Part shown: positions 11,952 to 22,821 of the stretch, piece after piece | Numbering within the stretch: the stretch's first letter is position 1 | Layout: the number at the start of each line of letters is the position of its first letter | Assembly: GCA_036426205.1 (NCBI GenBank) | Contig: CM071574.1 | Coordinates: 15,463,725 to 15,527,724 of the forward strand | Length of the DNA: 64,000 nucleotides | Direction of reading: 5' to 3' | DNA from: Ascaphus truei | Taxonomy: Eukaryota > Chordata > Amphibia > Anura > Ascaphidae | Program-made: the position numbers and the translations under genes | Notes under the pieces: model-generated | What the model saw: only the letters and a program-made list of their open reading frames with translations | What the model was told of the DNA's origin: nothing | Database searches by the model: none

Positions 11952-12844
11952 TTAACCCCTTAATTACTATAGTGGTTACTAACTGCTAAGGGGATTAAGG
12001 GGTTAGTGCCCATTAGTTTTTTTTTTTGATTGTACTGTTGCTGCCCACAGAGGACATGGATGCAGAGGACAGTGATGAGGATGGCCTTCATCTAGACAGG
12101 GGTAAGTAGAACTTTTATTTACTTTATACTGGCTGGATAATGTTTTATCTTTAATTGGCAAATGAGCTATTATTCAGATCTGGATAATAGTAATTTTACC
12201 CGTTATTGTACTGTATGTGTTGAGGGAGGTTGTTGGGGGTAGAGGAGGTGGGTAATAGGGTCATTGTATTTTAATATTTCTTGGGGGTAGAGGGATTGGG
12301 TGAAGGGGGTAGTTCCCCAAGGGTGGGTGGTTAGGCCTCTCAAAAGGGTAGCAGGAGTGGCTATCCCCTTCATTACCATAGCGGTTACCACCGCAATGGT
12401 AGTGAATGGGTTAAATCCTTCCGCAACCTTCCCAGCACGCCTAACCACCCACCCTGGGGCAATTACCCCCTTCACCCACCCCTGTACCCCCCAACAAACG
12501 GGTACTCCTGTTTAACTCCTTCATTGCCTTAGCAGCTAGCCGCTAAGGTAGTGAAGCTGTTTTTATTTACATTTTAATACTTGTGTACGGGAACAGGGGG
12601 TCTACCTCTAGCCCCAGGAACCCCTTGCTTTCCAAGTTACAGGCCCCGGTATGGGGTGCGGTATTCCCTCGCAATGTTTAAATCTCCCGTGTCACGTGAC
12701 CGGGACATTTAAACGCATAAGAGATACCGGCACCCCATACCGGGGCCTGTAACTCGGGAAGCGGGGGGGAGGGGGGGTGAAGGGGCTGAAATCAATGTGG
12801 TTCTGCCCCGGAGACCCCCTGCTCCCGTACCCTAGTATTAAAAT
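11952..12844. repeat. Cluster of four palindromes
   Basis: There are four consecutive imperfect inverted repeats: 11952-12006 (TTAACCCCTTAAT against ATTAAGGGGTTA), 12298-12477 (GGGTGAAGGGGGTAGTTCCC against its inverse near 12455-12477), 12519-12556 (CTTCATTGCCTTAGC against GCTAAGGTAGTGAAG) and 12571-12844 (ATTTTAATAC against GTATTAAAAT, with GTACGGG arms inside and TCACGTGA at the centre). Mirror-image open frames on both strands here are by-products of the symmetry. They look like foldback elements related to the hairpin element at 48350-48785, which shares the GCAGGGGGTC block. Confidence 0.7.
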
Positions 12845-13203
12845 AACACTGCGATCGCCTGTGAGACCTGTGCAGGGTGAGGCGGCTCTCTCTATGTAGC
12901 CCTCTATGCAGCTCATAGATTGTACGGGGGAGAACTTTGTGAGAGTCTGAGATACCATGGCTGCTGTCCCGAGTGGTATTGGCATTTTCCTACATCATGG
13001 TTTGAGACTTGTGGAAATGGTTTCAGATTCTTTCTGAATACCGTGATAGCACAAATGACAAACCGTTCGGTGGGAACATGCCTAATCGTTTGAGATGGCA
13101 GCAAAGTTATCAAACCTACTAGAATAGGCTCGATGGACAGATCTTGATGAAAACGGACACAGCTTTATTAACATTCCAATATGGACCTTGCCAGCAACAC
13201 ATG

Positions 13204-14557
13204 TGTAGCACGGTCCCCCCTGGCCCTCCTAACCTGCGCAGAGAAGCGGATACCCCCGCACCATATCAGGCAGTTGCAGGGGCTCCCGGCAACATCAGTG
13301 CCAGGGCGCTGCCATTTTGCTTGCGTTCGCGCATGCGCGGGAAGTCGTGCATGCGCAGTGTAGCCCCAGGAGTACCGGCGGCCATGTTGCGACTGGTGCA
13401 GGGTTCGCACAGGCGCGGTGCGTATGAGGAGTCGTGGCGACCATTACCTGTAGTGCAGGGCCCCCTAGATGTTGCACATGTGCAGGAAAGTGGCGTGGCG
13501 GCCATTAGTCTAGCGCAGGCGCAGGTAGAGAGAGGTAGGCGGCCATTAGAGAGGCGCCCATGCGGTCCTCATAGGGAAAAGCCCCAGAGTGGACTACAGC
13601 TCCCAGCAGCCTCTGGGGACTGCCCTATGATCCCTGTCACATGCAGTCAGACAGCCACTAAGGCTGACAGGTTCTCATGCTGCATATGGATACATTGTTG
13701 TGTGCAGACAGGAAGAGTTAGTTGGAGCTGGGAGAAGGGAGGGGAAGGAAGTGTGTAAGGAGCAAGTGGCTTCTTACACTAGCCCAGGTTACCCCCAGGC
13801 CACAGCTAGACCCAACTCACCAGTAGATGTGTAGCTGCGGTGTAGGGAAGGCCCTAAGGTAGGGACTTTGCCCTTTTAGCAGTAGTTTAGTCAGTGAGAC
13901 AGACGCTGCTGCATGCTCTGGCAAGGAGGGAGCAGTGTGACAAGTGTGTCTGTGATCAGACCTGCATTATTCAAGATAGAGACTATCTGTGTGGTGATAT
14001 CATCTGGATTGGTAGAGGACGCCATTGCTGCGAATTCAGCGTTGGACACAGACGGGTCCTTTTCTGTTGTTGCTGTACCCGGGCACAGGAGCCCGGGCAG
14101 GTATTTCTACAAGTGCACCAACTGTACCCTACATACCGGTTTCCTTACAGGCGCTGATCACGCCTAGTGGGTGGGTTGCTGGACTATTGGGACACTTGGG
14201 TATAGTGGTGGGGTTGTGGCCCAGTGAGGCCAGGTTAAGGGTGACACGGCTGTGTTGCTATTGTGTTGATGTGATGTGATGTTATTGTTTTGTCCATATA
14301 GTAAACAGTTACATATATATACTCCATTGTATGTTTTTCCTATTTGTGGGTCCTGTCAGGGGTCATTCTATGCACCTGGAATCCCTGCACAGGTGGAGGC
14401 GCTGTAAGTATACATTCCAGGATACACCCCTGGCTCCCAGTGGCGGAGGTTCAGGCCTCCTGTGAGCCTAACAGGTAATGCACCACACTGTAACATATGT
14501 AGATTTCCCCATATGGTCCCTATCTGCGATTGGGGGGGGGAGGGTATAACCGTTACA
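13204..14557 (+). repeat. Solo or partial LTR, 1.35 kb, gypsy-associated family
   Basis: The left end reads TGTAGCACGGTCCCCCC, like the TGTAGCCGGGACCCCC start of the gypsy 3' LTR at 22592 on the minus strand. The right end reads ATAACCGTTACA, the inverse of the TGTAACGG end of the solo LTR at 59289. The first 600 bases are CpG-rich with GCGCATGCGC motifs and may be the promoter region. An AGTAAA signal-like motif is near 14302. No clean target duplication is seen. The 204-codon frame at 13144 lies in this LTR and is not called a gene. Confidence 0.65.
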
Positions 14558-14765
14558 CATATTTTAACTCCCAATGCCTACCACTGGCATAACTGCCAAG
14601 TGAGCACGTAAAAGCCGTAACATAAACAAAGGTTGGCGCCACACCTGCCGCAACGTTCTAGCATTGTTGCTCCATTCCCAAGCCCAGGCAGGCCAAACCC
14701 CACACCATCGCCCACATCTACACCAGCTGGCAAGGACATCCCGCCACATGTGAGACATTTTAAAC

Positions 14766-15060
14766 CTAAAATTGGCTCTGCGTCCCCCACAATGCCAGCA
14801 CCCTCTTAATTCCGTCCTCTATTCCCATATTAAAAATATCTAGGCCAATGTTCATCAGATTTGCTCCATCAGCCCTCATCACATCCCTATTGTCACCCTC
14901 TAACTCCTTATGTCTAACTATTATTCCACCAACCCGCTTTACTAATCTAGATATCGCCAAGTTCACTTTTCCCCTGGATGGGGGCTGCTTAAAGAGTTTG
15001 ACTTCTGCCTAGTTACAACCTCCCTAACCGTCCCATAAACCTCGCCCCTTTATGAAAACT
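14766..15060 (-). pseudogene. SGNH-hydrolase-like remnant of a DIRS/Ngaro-type retrotransposon
   Basis: The minus-strand frame from 14966 to about 14766 reads SRLVKRVGGIIVRHKELEGD, then ADGANLMNIGLDIF and GIEDGIKRVLALWG. This matches the C-terminal DG-HL-DIG-D block of the SGNH hydrolase-like ORF carried by DIRS/Ngaro-type tyrosine-recombinase retrotransposons. I recognise that family from its general pattern, and this identification is from memory. The catalytic H in the DGxxL block is replaced by N. The upstream part is broken by stops. No recombinase or RT domain is seen nearby, so this is an isolated fragment; it may extend beyond the coordinates given. Confidence 0.5.
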
Positions 15061-15189
15061 TCTTACAGGCAGATTTTCCCTTAGTAACAGAGTTTAACTC
15101 ATCCCACCTCAGGTTCCTCATCGCTGCAGTCATGTGGCCCATTCCTGATCAGTCCATTTCCCCTGCTTTCTCTGGGTTCATTAAAAATA

Positions 15190-16190
15190 ATATTAACATA
15201 GTTTACAATATTTTCTTTATTTACTTTTAGTTACTTTTAAGAACCCAGAACTATTAGATAAAACTATTACAAAAAAAAAAAGGCATCTACAAATATTAGT
15301 TTCAGGCTGGTCTTTTATTAAAAAAATATATATGTAATGGTGGTTAACAATTGTTTAAAATGTATTATCAGTCCTTTAACACATTTTTATTATTTGATTC
15401 CTTTCTTATACGCAGTCCTTCCAAACTAGAGACTTTGAGACCCCCTTTAGTTTCTCATTTTGGATAGGATGGGGTGTCAGCAGTTACCTCTATCACTGAA
15501 GAGTTTACAATGTAAATGTTGTACATAAAACATAGGGGAACAAACAGACCTGCCTGCAGTCACAAAACGTGTCTTCATTCTCAGTCACAATATTTCTCAC
15601 CCAACATGTTAAACAGATTTTACATTTTACATCCCATGAACTGTATTTAACCCAAATAAAAAAAAATATTTGAAACTGGTAAACCAGACAAGTATGGGGA
15701 AATACCTTATTATTTGTATTGATGCTCTGAGGCATAATAAAAATGTTTGACAGCAAAATGCAGTTTGTTTAGCTTGAAATATTACCTTTATGTGCTTCAT
15801 ATATGTAACTGACTCAGGACTTCTGTAACTCAAAATATTGTTATCTATGTGAAAATATTATAGATAGTTGAAATCATGTATCTTGTGTTCAAACACAACA
15901 TCTTAAATGTTCAGTAAATGACATATTCAAATTGGCTATTTGTTCTGGTAATATTCAGTTTCTTTCAAACAATCCAGAGAGGAGATAGTCTGCTCAATGG
16001 AAGCGGAAACTTTAGTAAATAAATCCTACGTGTAAACTGTCTTAATCCATATTTAGTCAAATATTTAAAGCTTATATTACCGCTCTTGTGTTCAGCTTTA
16101 TATCCATTGGAAAACTGAGCTGCCAAAGATTTTATTGAAGATGTATTTCACGTATTTTGTGTCTGCAAAATTGTGTGTATAGTGTTGTGT
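15190..16190. other. No gene recognised
   Basis: AT-rich DNA with short homopolymer runs. The short minus-strand frames at 15505-15833 resemble no family I know. Confidence 0.4.
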
Positions 16191-16204
16191 ATACTGTCAG
16201 TGCG

Positions 16205-16790
16205 CTACGCGGCCATTTCACTACCTGGACATTTGGATGTCAGGTAACCCTAAAACCCTTAACCCTAAAGCCTTTTACCCTAAAGCCCTTAACCCTATAA
16301 TCCCTAGCCCTAAACTCCTAATCCTAAAACCCCTAACCCAAATGCTCAACCCTAAAACCCCTAACCCTAAAACCCCTAACCCTAAAACCACTAACCCTAA
16401 AGCTCAACTCTAATACCCCTAACCCTAAAACCCCTAATCCTAAACCCCTAACCCTAAAACCCCTAACCCTAAAACCCCTAATCCTAAACCCCTAACCCAA
16501 AACCCCTAACCCTAAAACCCCTAATCCTAAACCCCTAACCCTAAAACCCCTAACCCTAAAGCCCTTAACCCTAAAACACCTAACCCTAAAACCCCTAAAT
16601 CTAAAACCCCTAACCCTAAACCCTAGTCCAAAAAGCCCTAACCCTAAAATCCCTAACCCCTAGCCCTAAAACTCTTCATCCTAAAACCCCTAACCCTAAA
16701 AACCATAAAATGTAACCCCTACCTCAGGGGCAAAACGGCCAAGGCTAAACAGCCGCGGCTAACTGTCCCTCAGCGGTTGAATGGCCGGGG
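16205..16790. repeat. Telomere-like CCCTAA array inside a dispersed element, copy 1
   Basis: From about 16240 to 16715 the sequence is a degenerate array of CCCTAA mixed with CCCTAAAAC units, so it is not a pure (CCCTAA)n telomere tract. GGACATTTGG lies just left of the array at 16227-16236. Its inverse, CCAAATGTCC, lies on the equivalent side of the copies at 20155-20500 and 50095-50315. The array therefore belongs to a repeat family rather than marking an old chromosome end. Confidence 0.65.
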
Positions 16791-16829
16791 CATGTTTGTG
16801 AAGAAGTAAGATGCACCAACACCAACTGC

Positions 16830-17790
16830 ATTTACATGCACTTTCTGGTATGCTGAGGCACAACAGAAATCACACAATGAACCCTGCCCAGCACCAAATA
16901 TCTGAATATTTCATTGAGCAAACATGTTCTTGACATCATTTGGTGCTTTGTATCGTGGATCAGCATGATGGTGGATATGCTTTGGAAATACTGACGCAGT
17001 AACTTCTCTTTTTTTGAGTAACAAGCATCTCGCTCCTTTCTCATTACGGTAAATAAATGCATTTTGTACTTTACTGAATCCGAAGTGCCCACTCCTTCTG
17101 CTGTGGGGTTTTGGGACCACCGGTATTCAAACTGCAAGTATATGCTTTTGAGAGTGGAGTGCTCCAAAGAATCTTTAGTGCCTCTCATTCCAGCAGTGAC
17201 CATACTCAACAGTTAATCTTAGAAGGGAATCTCAAATACATTTATATTCAGACTGCCATACACCAAGTAATGAATTCCCATTTGTATTGGAAACAAGACT
17301 GTTTTAAAGTTTTATTTTATAGTTTGAACATAAGTTTGAAAAGCTGCAGCCTGTATTTCTCGATTTCTCCTAAGCCATCGATATAAACGTAACAGTTGCA
17401 GCAACTGTCAAAGAAGATGGTAAATTGTCAAGCCCATAAATACAACATTGCCCAGGATCAAAGGGGTCCTTGCTTGCTTTGGTCTTTTCCCAATCCTTCC
17501 GCAAATTATTTAGCGCAGAACTCAAACATGTTTCCAGTTCAAAGATTGGCATTTCAGGAATCTGAAACTTCGAAGTCTCTAGATTTGATTTCTACTGTTA
17601 CAGGCTGATCAGAATTCAAGGGAATCAATAGCCCATATGTTTATGAATGGGGCTCTTTATTGCAAGAGGGTCCTTCCGGTTTGAGATGAAATTGTGTTGT
17701 TGCAGTTGTGTAAATAGCTCTTCAATCATATGGTTTTAGCCGCACAGACATCTAAACACATCATCTAGTTTCTTTTGGCTGAAAGTCAAA
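16830..17790 (-). pseudogene. Unidentified degenerate coding remnant
   Basis: Several minus-strand frames look protein-like but are broken by stops and frameshifts. The longest, 17209 to 16832 (125 codons), includes QFEYRWSQNPTAEG, KMHLFTVMRKERDACYSKKE and QYFQSISTIMLIHDTK. Upstream pieces at about 17552-17450 and 17790-17600 read ALNNLRKDWEKTKASKDPFD and PVTVEIKSRDFEVSDS. The lack of low-complexity bias and the run of plausible peptide on one strand suggest an old processed pseudogene or transposon ORF. I do not recognise the family. Confidence 0.3.
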
Positions 17791-17799
17791 CCACCCGGG

Positions 17800-18510
17800 C
17801 TGCAAACAGCACGAAAAAAATTAAAAGTGCAAACCATTTGCTAGTGTTTGAAGTCAAAATTCTCTACTTAATCACATTTCCTGCAATATTACATTTCTTG
17901 GTACATTCCATTTTAAGCAAATTAAGAATATGAGCAATTCTGCAAAAAGCGTAACTATGTACTCCAGTGAATTTTGACTTCTTACATTTCTTTGTTATTG
18001 CTAGCTAACTTGGAAGCATCGAAATCACTGAAGTTTTCTGCAATAACAGGGGAGGGTTATATAATTTTCCAATCACATGTTTAATGGGAAACATACTTTT
18101 AGTTTCGGTGACTGCAAATCCAATAACACATTAATCAATAGCATATGTGAGCTCTTTCCTGTGTGTATCAGAGACTCTGCAAAGTAATGTAATATGTATA
18201 AATTAATGGATGAAAATATTTGACAACAGCATTGGAGATCTTATAAGATTTTTGTAATAAATGGTATTTTGAATCTAGGTGTTAAATACTATTGATTTGA
18301 TATGCCTGTAATGTTATTTGCTAAATACAATCACACACAGTTGGAAAAAACACACCATGGAAGGTAATTCCATTTGCAAGGCAACCCGACAGCTCTCCAG
18401 GTGTCCAGGACTACAGTAAGTATGCCACCCGGGCCTCAGGTTGTTGAGCGGGAGGGAGGTGCCCTCACCCCTCAACCCCCTTTTGGGCAGCCCTACAATT
18501 CCTCTCCCCG
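17800..18510. other. No gene recognised
   Basis: AT-rich DNA, becoming G+C-richer near 18360-18500. No convincing frame or repeat end. Confidence 0.4.
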
Positions 18511-18511
18511 T

Positions 18512-18828
18512 TCTCTCACACACTCCTTCACTTGCCCTTCATGCTGCTTTTCACTCTCTTCCCCCCCACACTATTTTTCACTCTCTTCCCCCTACTCTTT
18601 TACACTCTTCCCGTCGCCACTCTTTTTCGCTCTCCCCCCCCATTCTTTTTCACTCTTTTTCTCACTCCCCCCCAGTATTTTTCACATTCTTCCTCCCACT
18701 CTCTTTCACTCCCACCCCCATTTTTCACTCTCCCCCACTCTTTTACACTCTTCCTCCCACTCTCCTTTTCACTCTCTTCCCTCCCCACTCCTTTTCACGT
18801 TCATCCTCCCCCACTCTCTTTTTATATA
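18512..18828. repeat. Polypyrimidine minisatellite
   Basis: Tandem imperfect units of roughly 20-30 bases are built on TTTTTCACTCTCTTCCCCCC. All three plus-strand frames stay open because the tract is pyrimidine-only, which explains the long serine-, proline-, leucine- and phenylalanine-rich frames at 18374-18961. Not a gene. Confidence 0.8.
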
Positions 18829-19689
18829 TACACATACATTTACAGACATGTTTGCAAACATAACATCGGAAAATGTAGAACTGATGCCGCAAATGATGGA
18901 ACATGTATCCTTATTTACCGTCGCACCTTACCACCATGTGTCAGCTGGTGAGATAGAGTAAAGGAAGAAGGCAAATTCGTAGTAGCCACATTCAAAAAGT
19001 CCGCCACAACACACACATCTCACTCACTTCTTTTGGCGGCTGAGATGGCAAGAATAAATAGTCCCCACATGATGATGTCCACCCTCAGGACAAAGATGTA
19101 AAGGGACAGGGTTATATGAACATAGCAAAAGTCAATGCCTCAATTGTCATTATTATCATGCCCAGTAAAATTATCCAGCGGCTTTCTGAAGTAATATTTG
19201 TTCTAGATCTCCACCCTTGATGCCGGAAAAAAAAGGCCATTACTGATAATAAAGAAAAATCAGCGTTACGATATCTGAGGAAATGTTTTCTTACTGTGGT
19301 TCTCTTCTAAAACATAGCTACAGTACAAGCCTTTCAGCAAGTTTTATATTTCTGTCAATCGCAATTCACGTGTTGTCATCCAAATATGGCAGATAATAAA
19401 TCCCTCCCTTAGTCTTAACTATAAACTCTTTTATACCAGTGGAGTCAAACAAATCTGCCAACAAAATGACAAGCGCCACAGCTATCCCACTTCAATGACT
19501 AAGATCTCATATCACGGCCAAGTCCAAGGAAAGCTGAACAGTCAAAAGTGTAGTGGCTGCATAAATGCACCCTGCAAGGTTTTCCCTTCTACTCATCATA
19601 CTGATGCTATTATTCAAAATAGCATTATGCTCTGGGTCTGTCAGAAGTGTGTGCCGATGTGTCTGTAATATGATCCTCAATTTGCAGAA

Positions 19690-20150
19690 TCGGACATTTG
19701 GTGGCACCCAGATGGCTGCAAAAACATCTGCGCCGGCCTTTGACCTCTGACTCTTTACCGCAGCTGCTCCGCTGCTGGACACTCAGGCTACGGCCCTGCT
19801 GCCTGCGTGGCTGGCAGCGCGTTAAGCCGATTTCCCCGGTCTGCAGTGAGCTGCAGTGGGAAAGACAAGGGTGGAAACTTGGGGGAGGAGTGATGGGGGC
19901 GAGGCCATGACATCACCAGGCAGGTTCACCCTCATTGGCTGAACTGCCGGGGAGCATGGCCTAGCGTTCCGTCGCCCGTGTCATCTCAATTTTCGGGTCT
20001 GGAAGAAAAACTCGCTGTGCAGCGCGGCGGCCACCCCTCACAGCGGGCCCGGCCTAATTGATAGGCGGCTCTTGTCCCCGCAGCGCCCGCCATAGCGAGC
20101 GCTGCAGTAGCTTGTGGGGACCAAGCCTCACCCGCTGGCCACTTTGCCAA
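19690..20150. repeat. CpG-rich repeat, weakly related to the 3445 and 9262 elements
   Basis: GC-rich block with CATGACATCACC and GTTCACCCTCATTGGCTGAA, the inverse of the CAATGAGGGCGAACC core in the elements at 3445 and 9262. Ends are not resolved. Sequence on the left to 18830 shows nothing recognisable. Confidence 0.35.
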
Positions 20151-20154
20151 TAAA

Positions 20155-20500
20155 GTAAGTTAAGGGGTTTTAGAGGTTATGGTAGGGGTTAAGGATACTG
20201 GTTTTAGGGTAAGGGGCTAGGATTTTAGGGTATGCGATTAGGGTAAGGGGTTTAGGCTTTTTAGGGTAGGTGATTAGGGTAAAGGGTTAAGGCTTTTTAG
20301 GGTAGGGTTTAGGGTAAGGGTTAAGGTTTTTAGGGTAGGGAGTAGTGGTAGTATTACGCGTCAAGATTAGGGGGTTTTAGGGTAGTGTTAGGGGCTTACC
20401 TTGTCGGCGAGATGTCCCGGTGGCGAGGTGAGTGTTGGCTAAATGCCGGTGACAATTGATCGCAGAAAAATGGCCACGACCAAATGTCCTAGGCAGCTCA
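20155..20500. repeat. Telomere-like TTAGGG array inside a dispersed element, copy 2
   Basis: From 20155 to about 20400 the sequence repeats TTTTAGGGTA, GATTAGGGTAA and GGGGTTTTAGGG. It is followed by a unique flank ending GCCACGACCAAATGTCC at 20473-20489, which recurs exactly at 50296-50312. The orientation is opposite to copy 1. Confidence 0.65.
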
Positions 20501-20504
20501 AATT

Positions 20505-21235
20505 GTCCCATTGAGAATTTAATATGCAAATAAAAATTACATTATCATTCAGATGTGATCTCTTCTGTTTAGGCACCAATAGTATATCATTATCACTTTT
20601 TAGGACCCTTAGATAGGCCATTGATACATAGACCCCCATAATGTTACTGATGTCGCTTTTGTTGAATATTTAGAATATATAATTTGTCACCTTTCCATTC
20701 CAGTTCTCTGCTTTTATCAGAAATGGCTGAAATGAGGAAGAAATTATCAGCTGACACCAAGTTGTTGCAGAGCTAAAATATGTAGATTCACTTTGCTTAC
20801 ATTTCAGTGGATCAATATACACATACGTTATCAGTATGTTGAAGGAAAGATTTTCATCCATATGACTTCCTGATAATATAATCTTGGTTTTAACTAATCC
20901 CTAAGATTATGTTACTGTAGCAGTTCAGGGATATTTATTACTACAGGTGTACAAAGGCAGTGCACTGCCTGCAATAAATGGAGGAGGCTAATGGTAGCAA
21001 AAAAAAACCTTTTAATAAATAAAAGGATCAAACATCACCCCTGGATCATCCAGAAAACGCACACCTACGCATTTCGGGCCTTGCACCGGTTACCCACATT
21101 TTATATTTGTTACTACAGATGCAGCGGCCGTTATTCAAACACTTCACACGGTGTATACCTTGGAATACTCATGTCATGGCACGCGATTTCTTCCAACCGT
21201 ACCGCCTTAAGATGCAAGTGCAGAAAATGGCATTT
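20505..21235. other. No gene recognised; possible Penelope-like noncoding end near 21000-21080
   Basis: AT-rich DNA. The text near 21000-21080 (poly-A, TTTTAATAAATAAAAGG, then ACCTACGCATTTCGGGCC) resembles noncoding ends of Penelope-like elements elsewhere in the window (ACTCTGACGCGTTTC). The match is short and the call weak. Confidence 0.3.
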
Positions 21236-21239
21236 TAGT

Positions 21240-21505
21240 GTGCTGGTTTTTAAACACCTGAAATTGACACAGTAGCAAAGTAATATACACATTACAATTC
21301 ATTCATTTCTGCCACGGATACGAAACAGAATCCATGCAATTCAAACAAAGCAACTGCGATAAACACGTGTGCCTGGGGTGATTGGCCGCGTTAATGCCGC
21401 GTGGAGTACAGCAGATCACACGAAAATGGCTCCGTGATTTGTTCGAAAAATGGCCGCTGCATATGTAGCTCTTCCTAGATTTCATCTGTTGTAGGCAAGT
21501 AGAAT
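21240..21505. repeat. Dispersed repeat block next to an LTR, copy 2
   Basis: Related in patches to 3725-4110 (TTTTTAAACACCTG, TACACATTACAATTCATT, and TGGAGTACAGCAGATCACAC against a similar string near 3961). Both blocks lie directly left of an LTR of the same family. Confidence 0.4.
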
Positions 21506-21510
21506 GCTTG

Positions 21511-22592
21511 TGTAGCCCTGCTTCCTTCTGAACACAGGCCACTATCATATGCTGTATTACCTGTAGGCTCACAGGGTCTGAGCCTCTGCCACGGAGAGCC
21601 TGGGGTACACACAATACTTATAACTTGGTGCAGCGCCTCCACCTGCGACAGCTTCCGCCAGAGGGGAAGTGGGTCTTCGCAGGACTTATATACCTTAAAC
21701 ACACACACACCAGTGTATCGTAACCAATCAACTTTACTTGCAATAATCTCACACACATATCCACAGGTGTCCCTCCCTAGAGGAGACACTCTAATCAGCG
21801 TCACGGTGAACGCAGAACCTCCCGTCTCCCTCCACCGGGTGATCTCAACCCGTGTCCTGTTCCCTTAGGAATAGTCCCCCCACCCTCAAGTGAGTCAGAT
21901 ATCAATATGTATATATGAGTGTGAATGCGCAGCCACTGTGTCCCGAATGAACGATGGTACCATTGGTGCACTACTGGAGTACCCGGTGCGGCTACAATCT
22001 TCGCAAAGGGTCAGTCGTGGATGTCCAGGGCGATCCCACCCGGACACGCTGCGGTTTGCTAGCGGGGTCTGAGCCCAGACCTCCCGCCACTTAGAAATGT
22101 CCTTGTGATAGTAGTGCAGCAATAAGGGGAACCGGAACCTCACTATGGCAAGTCCCTAGCTCCGCTTGTCTCTACAGGGACTCAGGGCCTAACTGGGCCT
22201 GGGGCATGCGGCCTACTTAGGGGGCGGTTGGCCTCCCCACACCGTAGCTCCATCTCCTCTCCTCTCCAGCCAGCTCTGAGCAACGTGCGCGCAACCACCT
22301 CCTTTTCCTCCTCTATCTCGCAGCCCATTGGCTCAGGCCTATCACGGGGACCCGCGGGTGTTGATGGGAACCGTGTCTCGCTACCTCCCTCCAATCGGAA
22401 CTCTCCTCCTTCGCGGGCTTTGCTTGCTCCTGCCTGCGCATGCGCAACCTCTGGCTAGGTTAAGTCTGCACTGTTGCCAACCATAACATGGCGTCTTGTA
22501 CGATGCGGAGCCTTCGTATCGGAGCGCTCCCTACTGCAATGTACCCGCCCCCACAACAACAAGGGCGAGAAGGGGGGGGGGTCCCGGCTACA
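21511..22592 (-). repeat. 3' LTR of the Ty3/gypsy element
   Basis: On the minus strand the LTR starts TGTAGCCGGGACC at 22592 and ends GGGCTACA at 21511, giving TG...CA termini and about 1,082 bp. Directly upstream on the minus strand is a polypurine tract, CAGGGGGGAGGA (22593-22604), the expected primer for plus-strand synthesis. The promoter-side half is CpG-rich. It follows the 3' end of the pol frames at 22822 by about 230 bp, so it belongs to the same element. Confidence 0.75.
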
Positions 22593-22821
22593 TCCTCCCC
22601 CCTGTGGATTCCAACGTCCCGCTTGGACAACACTTTAACTGACACAACGTTATATAATGAAAAATGCCTAATATACATTCCTCCTAAATCAGCTTGTACA
22701 TTTTGCTAAACATCACAATCACTGATTGCACCCGATTGCGAGCCCACTGCTGAGCCTCATAGTGGGGTGCCCCAACCTGATCGTAGGCCATCCTCATTGG
22801 AGGTTGCCCATTTCTCTGACT

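Noticed and set aside
12203..12515. Mirror-image frames on both strands
   Set aside because: A palindrome makes the two strands nearly identical, so both stay open without coding.
13144..13758. A 204-codon plus-strand frame
   Set aside because: It lies in the CpG-rich first part of an LTR with several competing frames on both strands and no family resemblance.
16240..16715. Interstitial telomere from chromosome fusion
   Set aside because: Units are mixed and degenerate, and the flanks recur at two other sites, so a dispersed element explains it better.
18374..18961. Long serine-, proline- and phenylalanine-rich frames
   Set aside because: They translate a polypyrimidine minisatellite; all three frames are open for the same reason.
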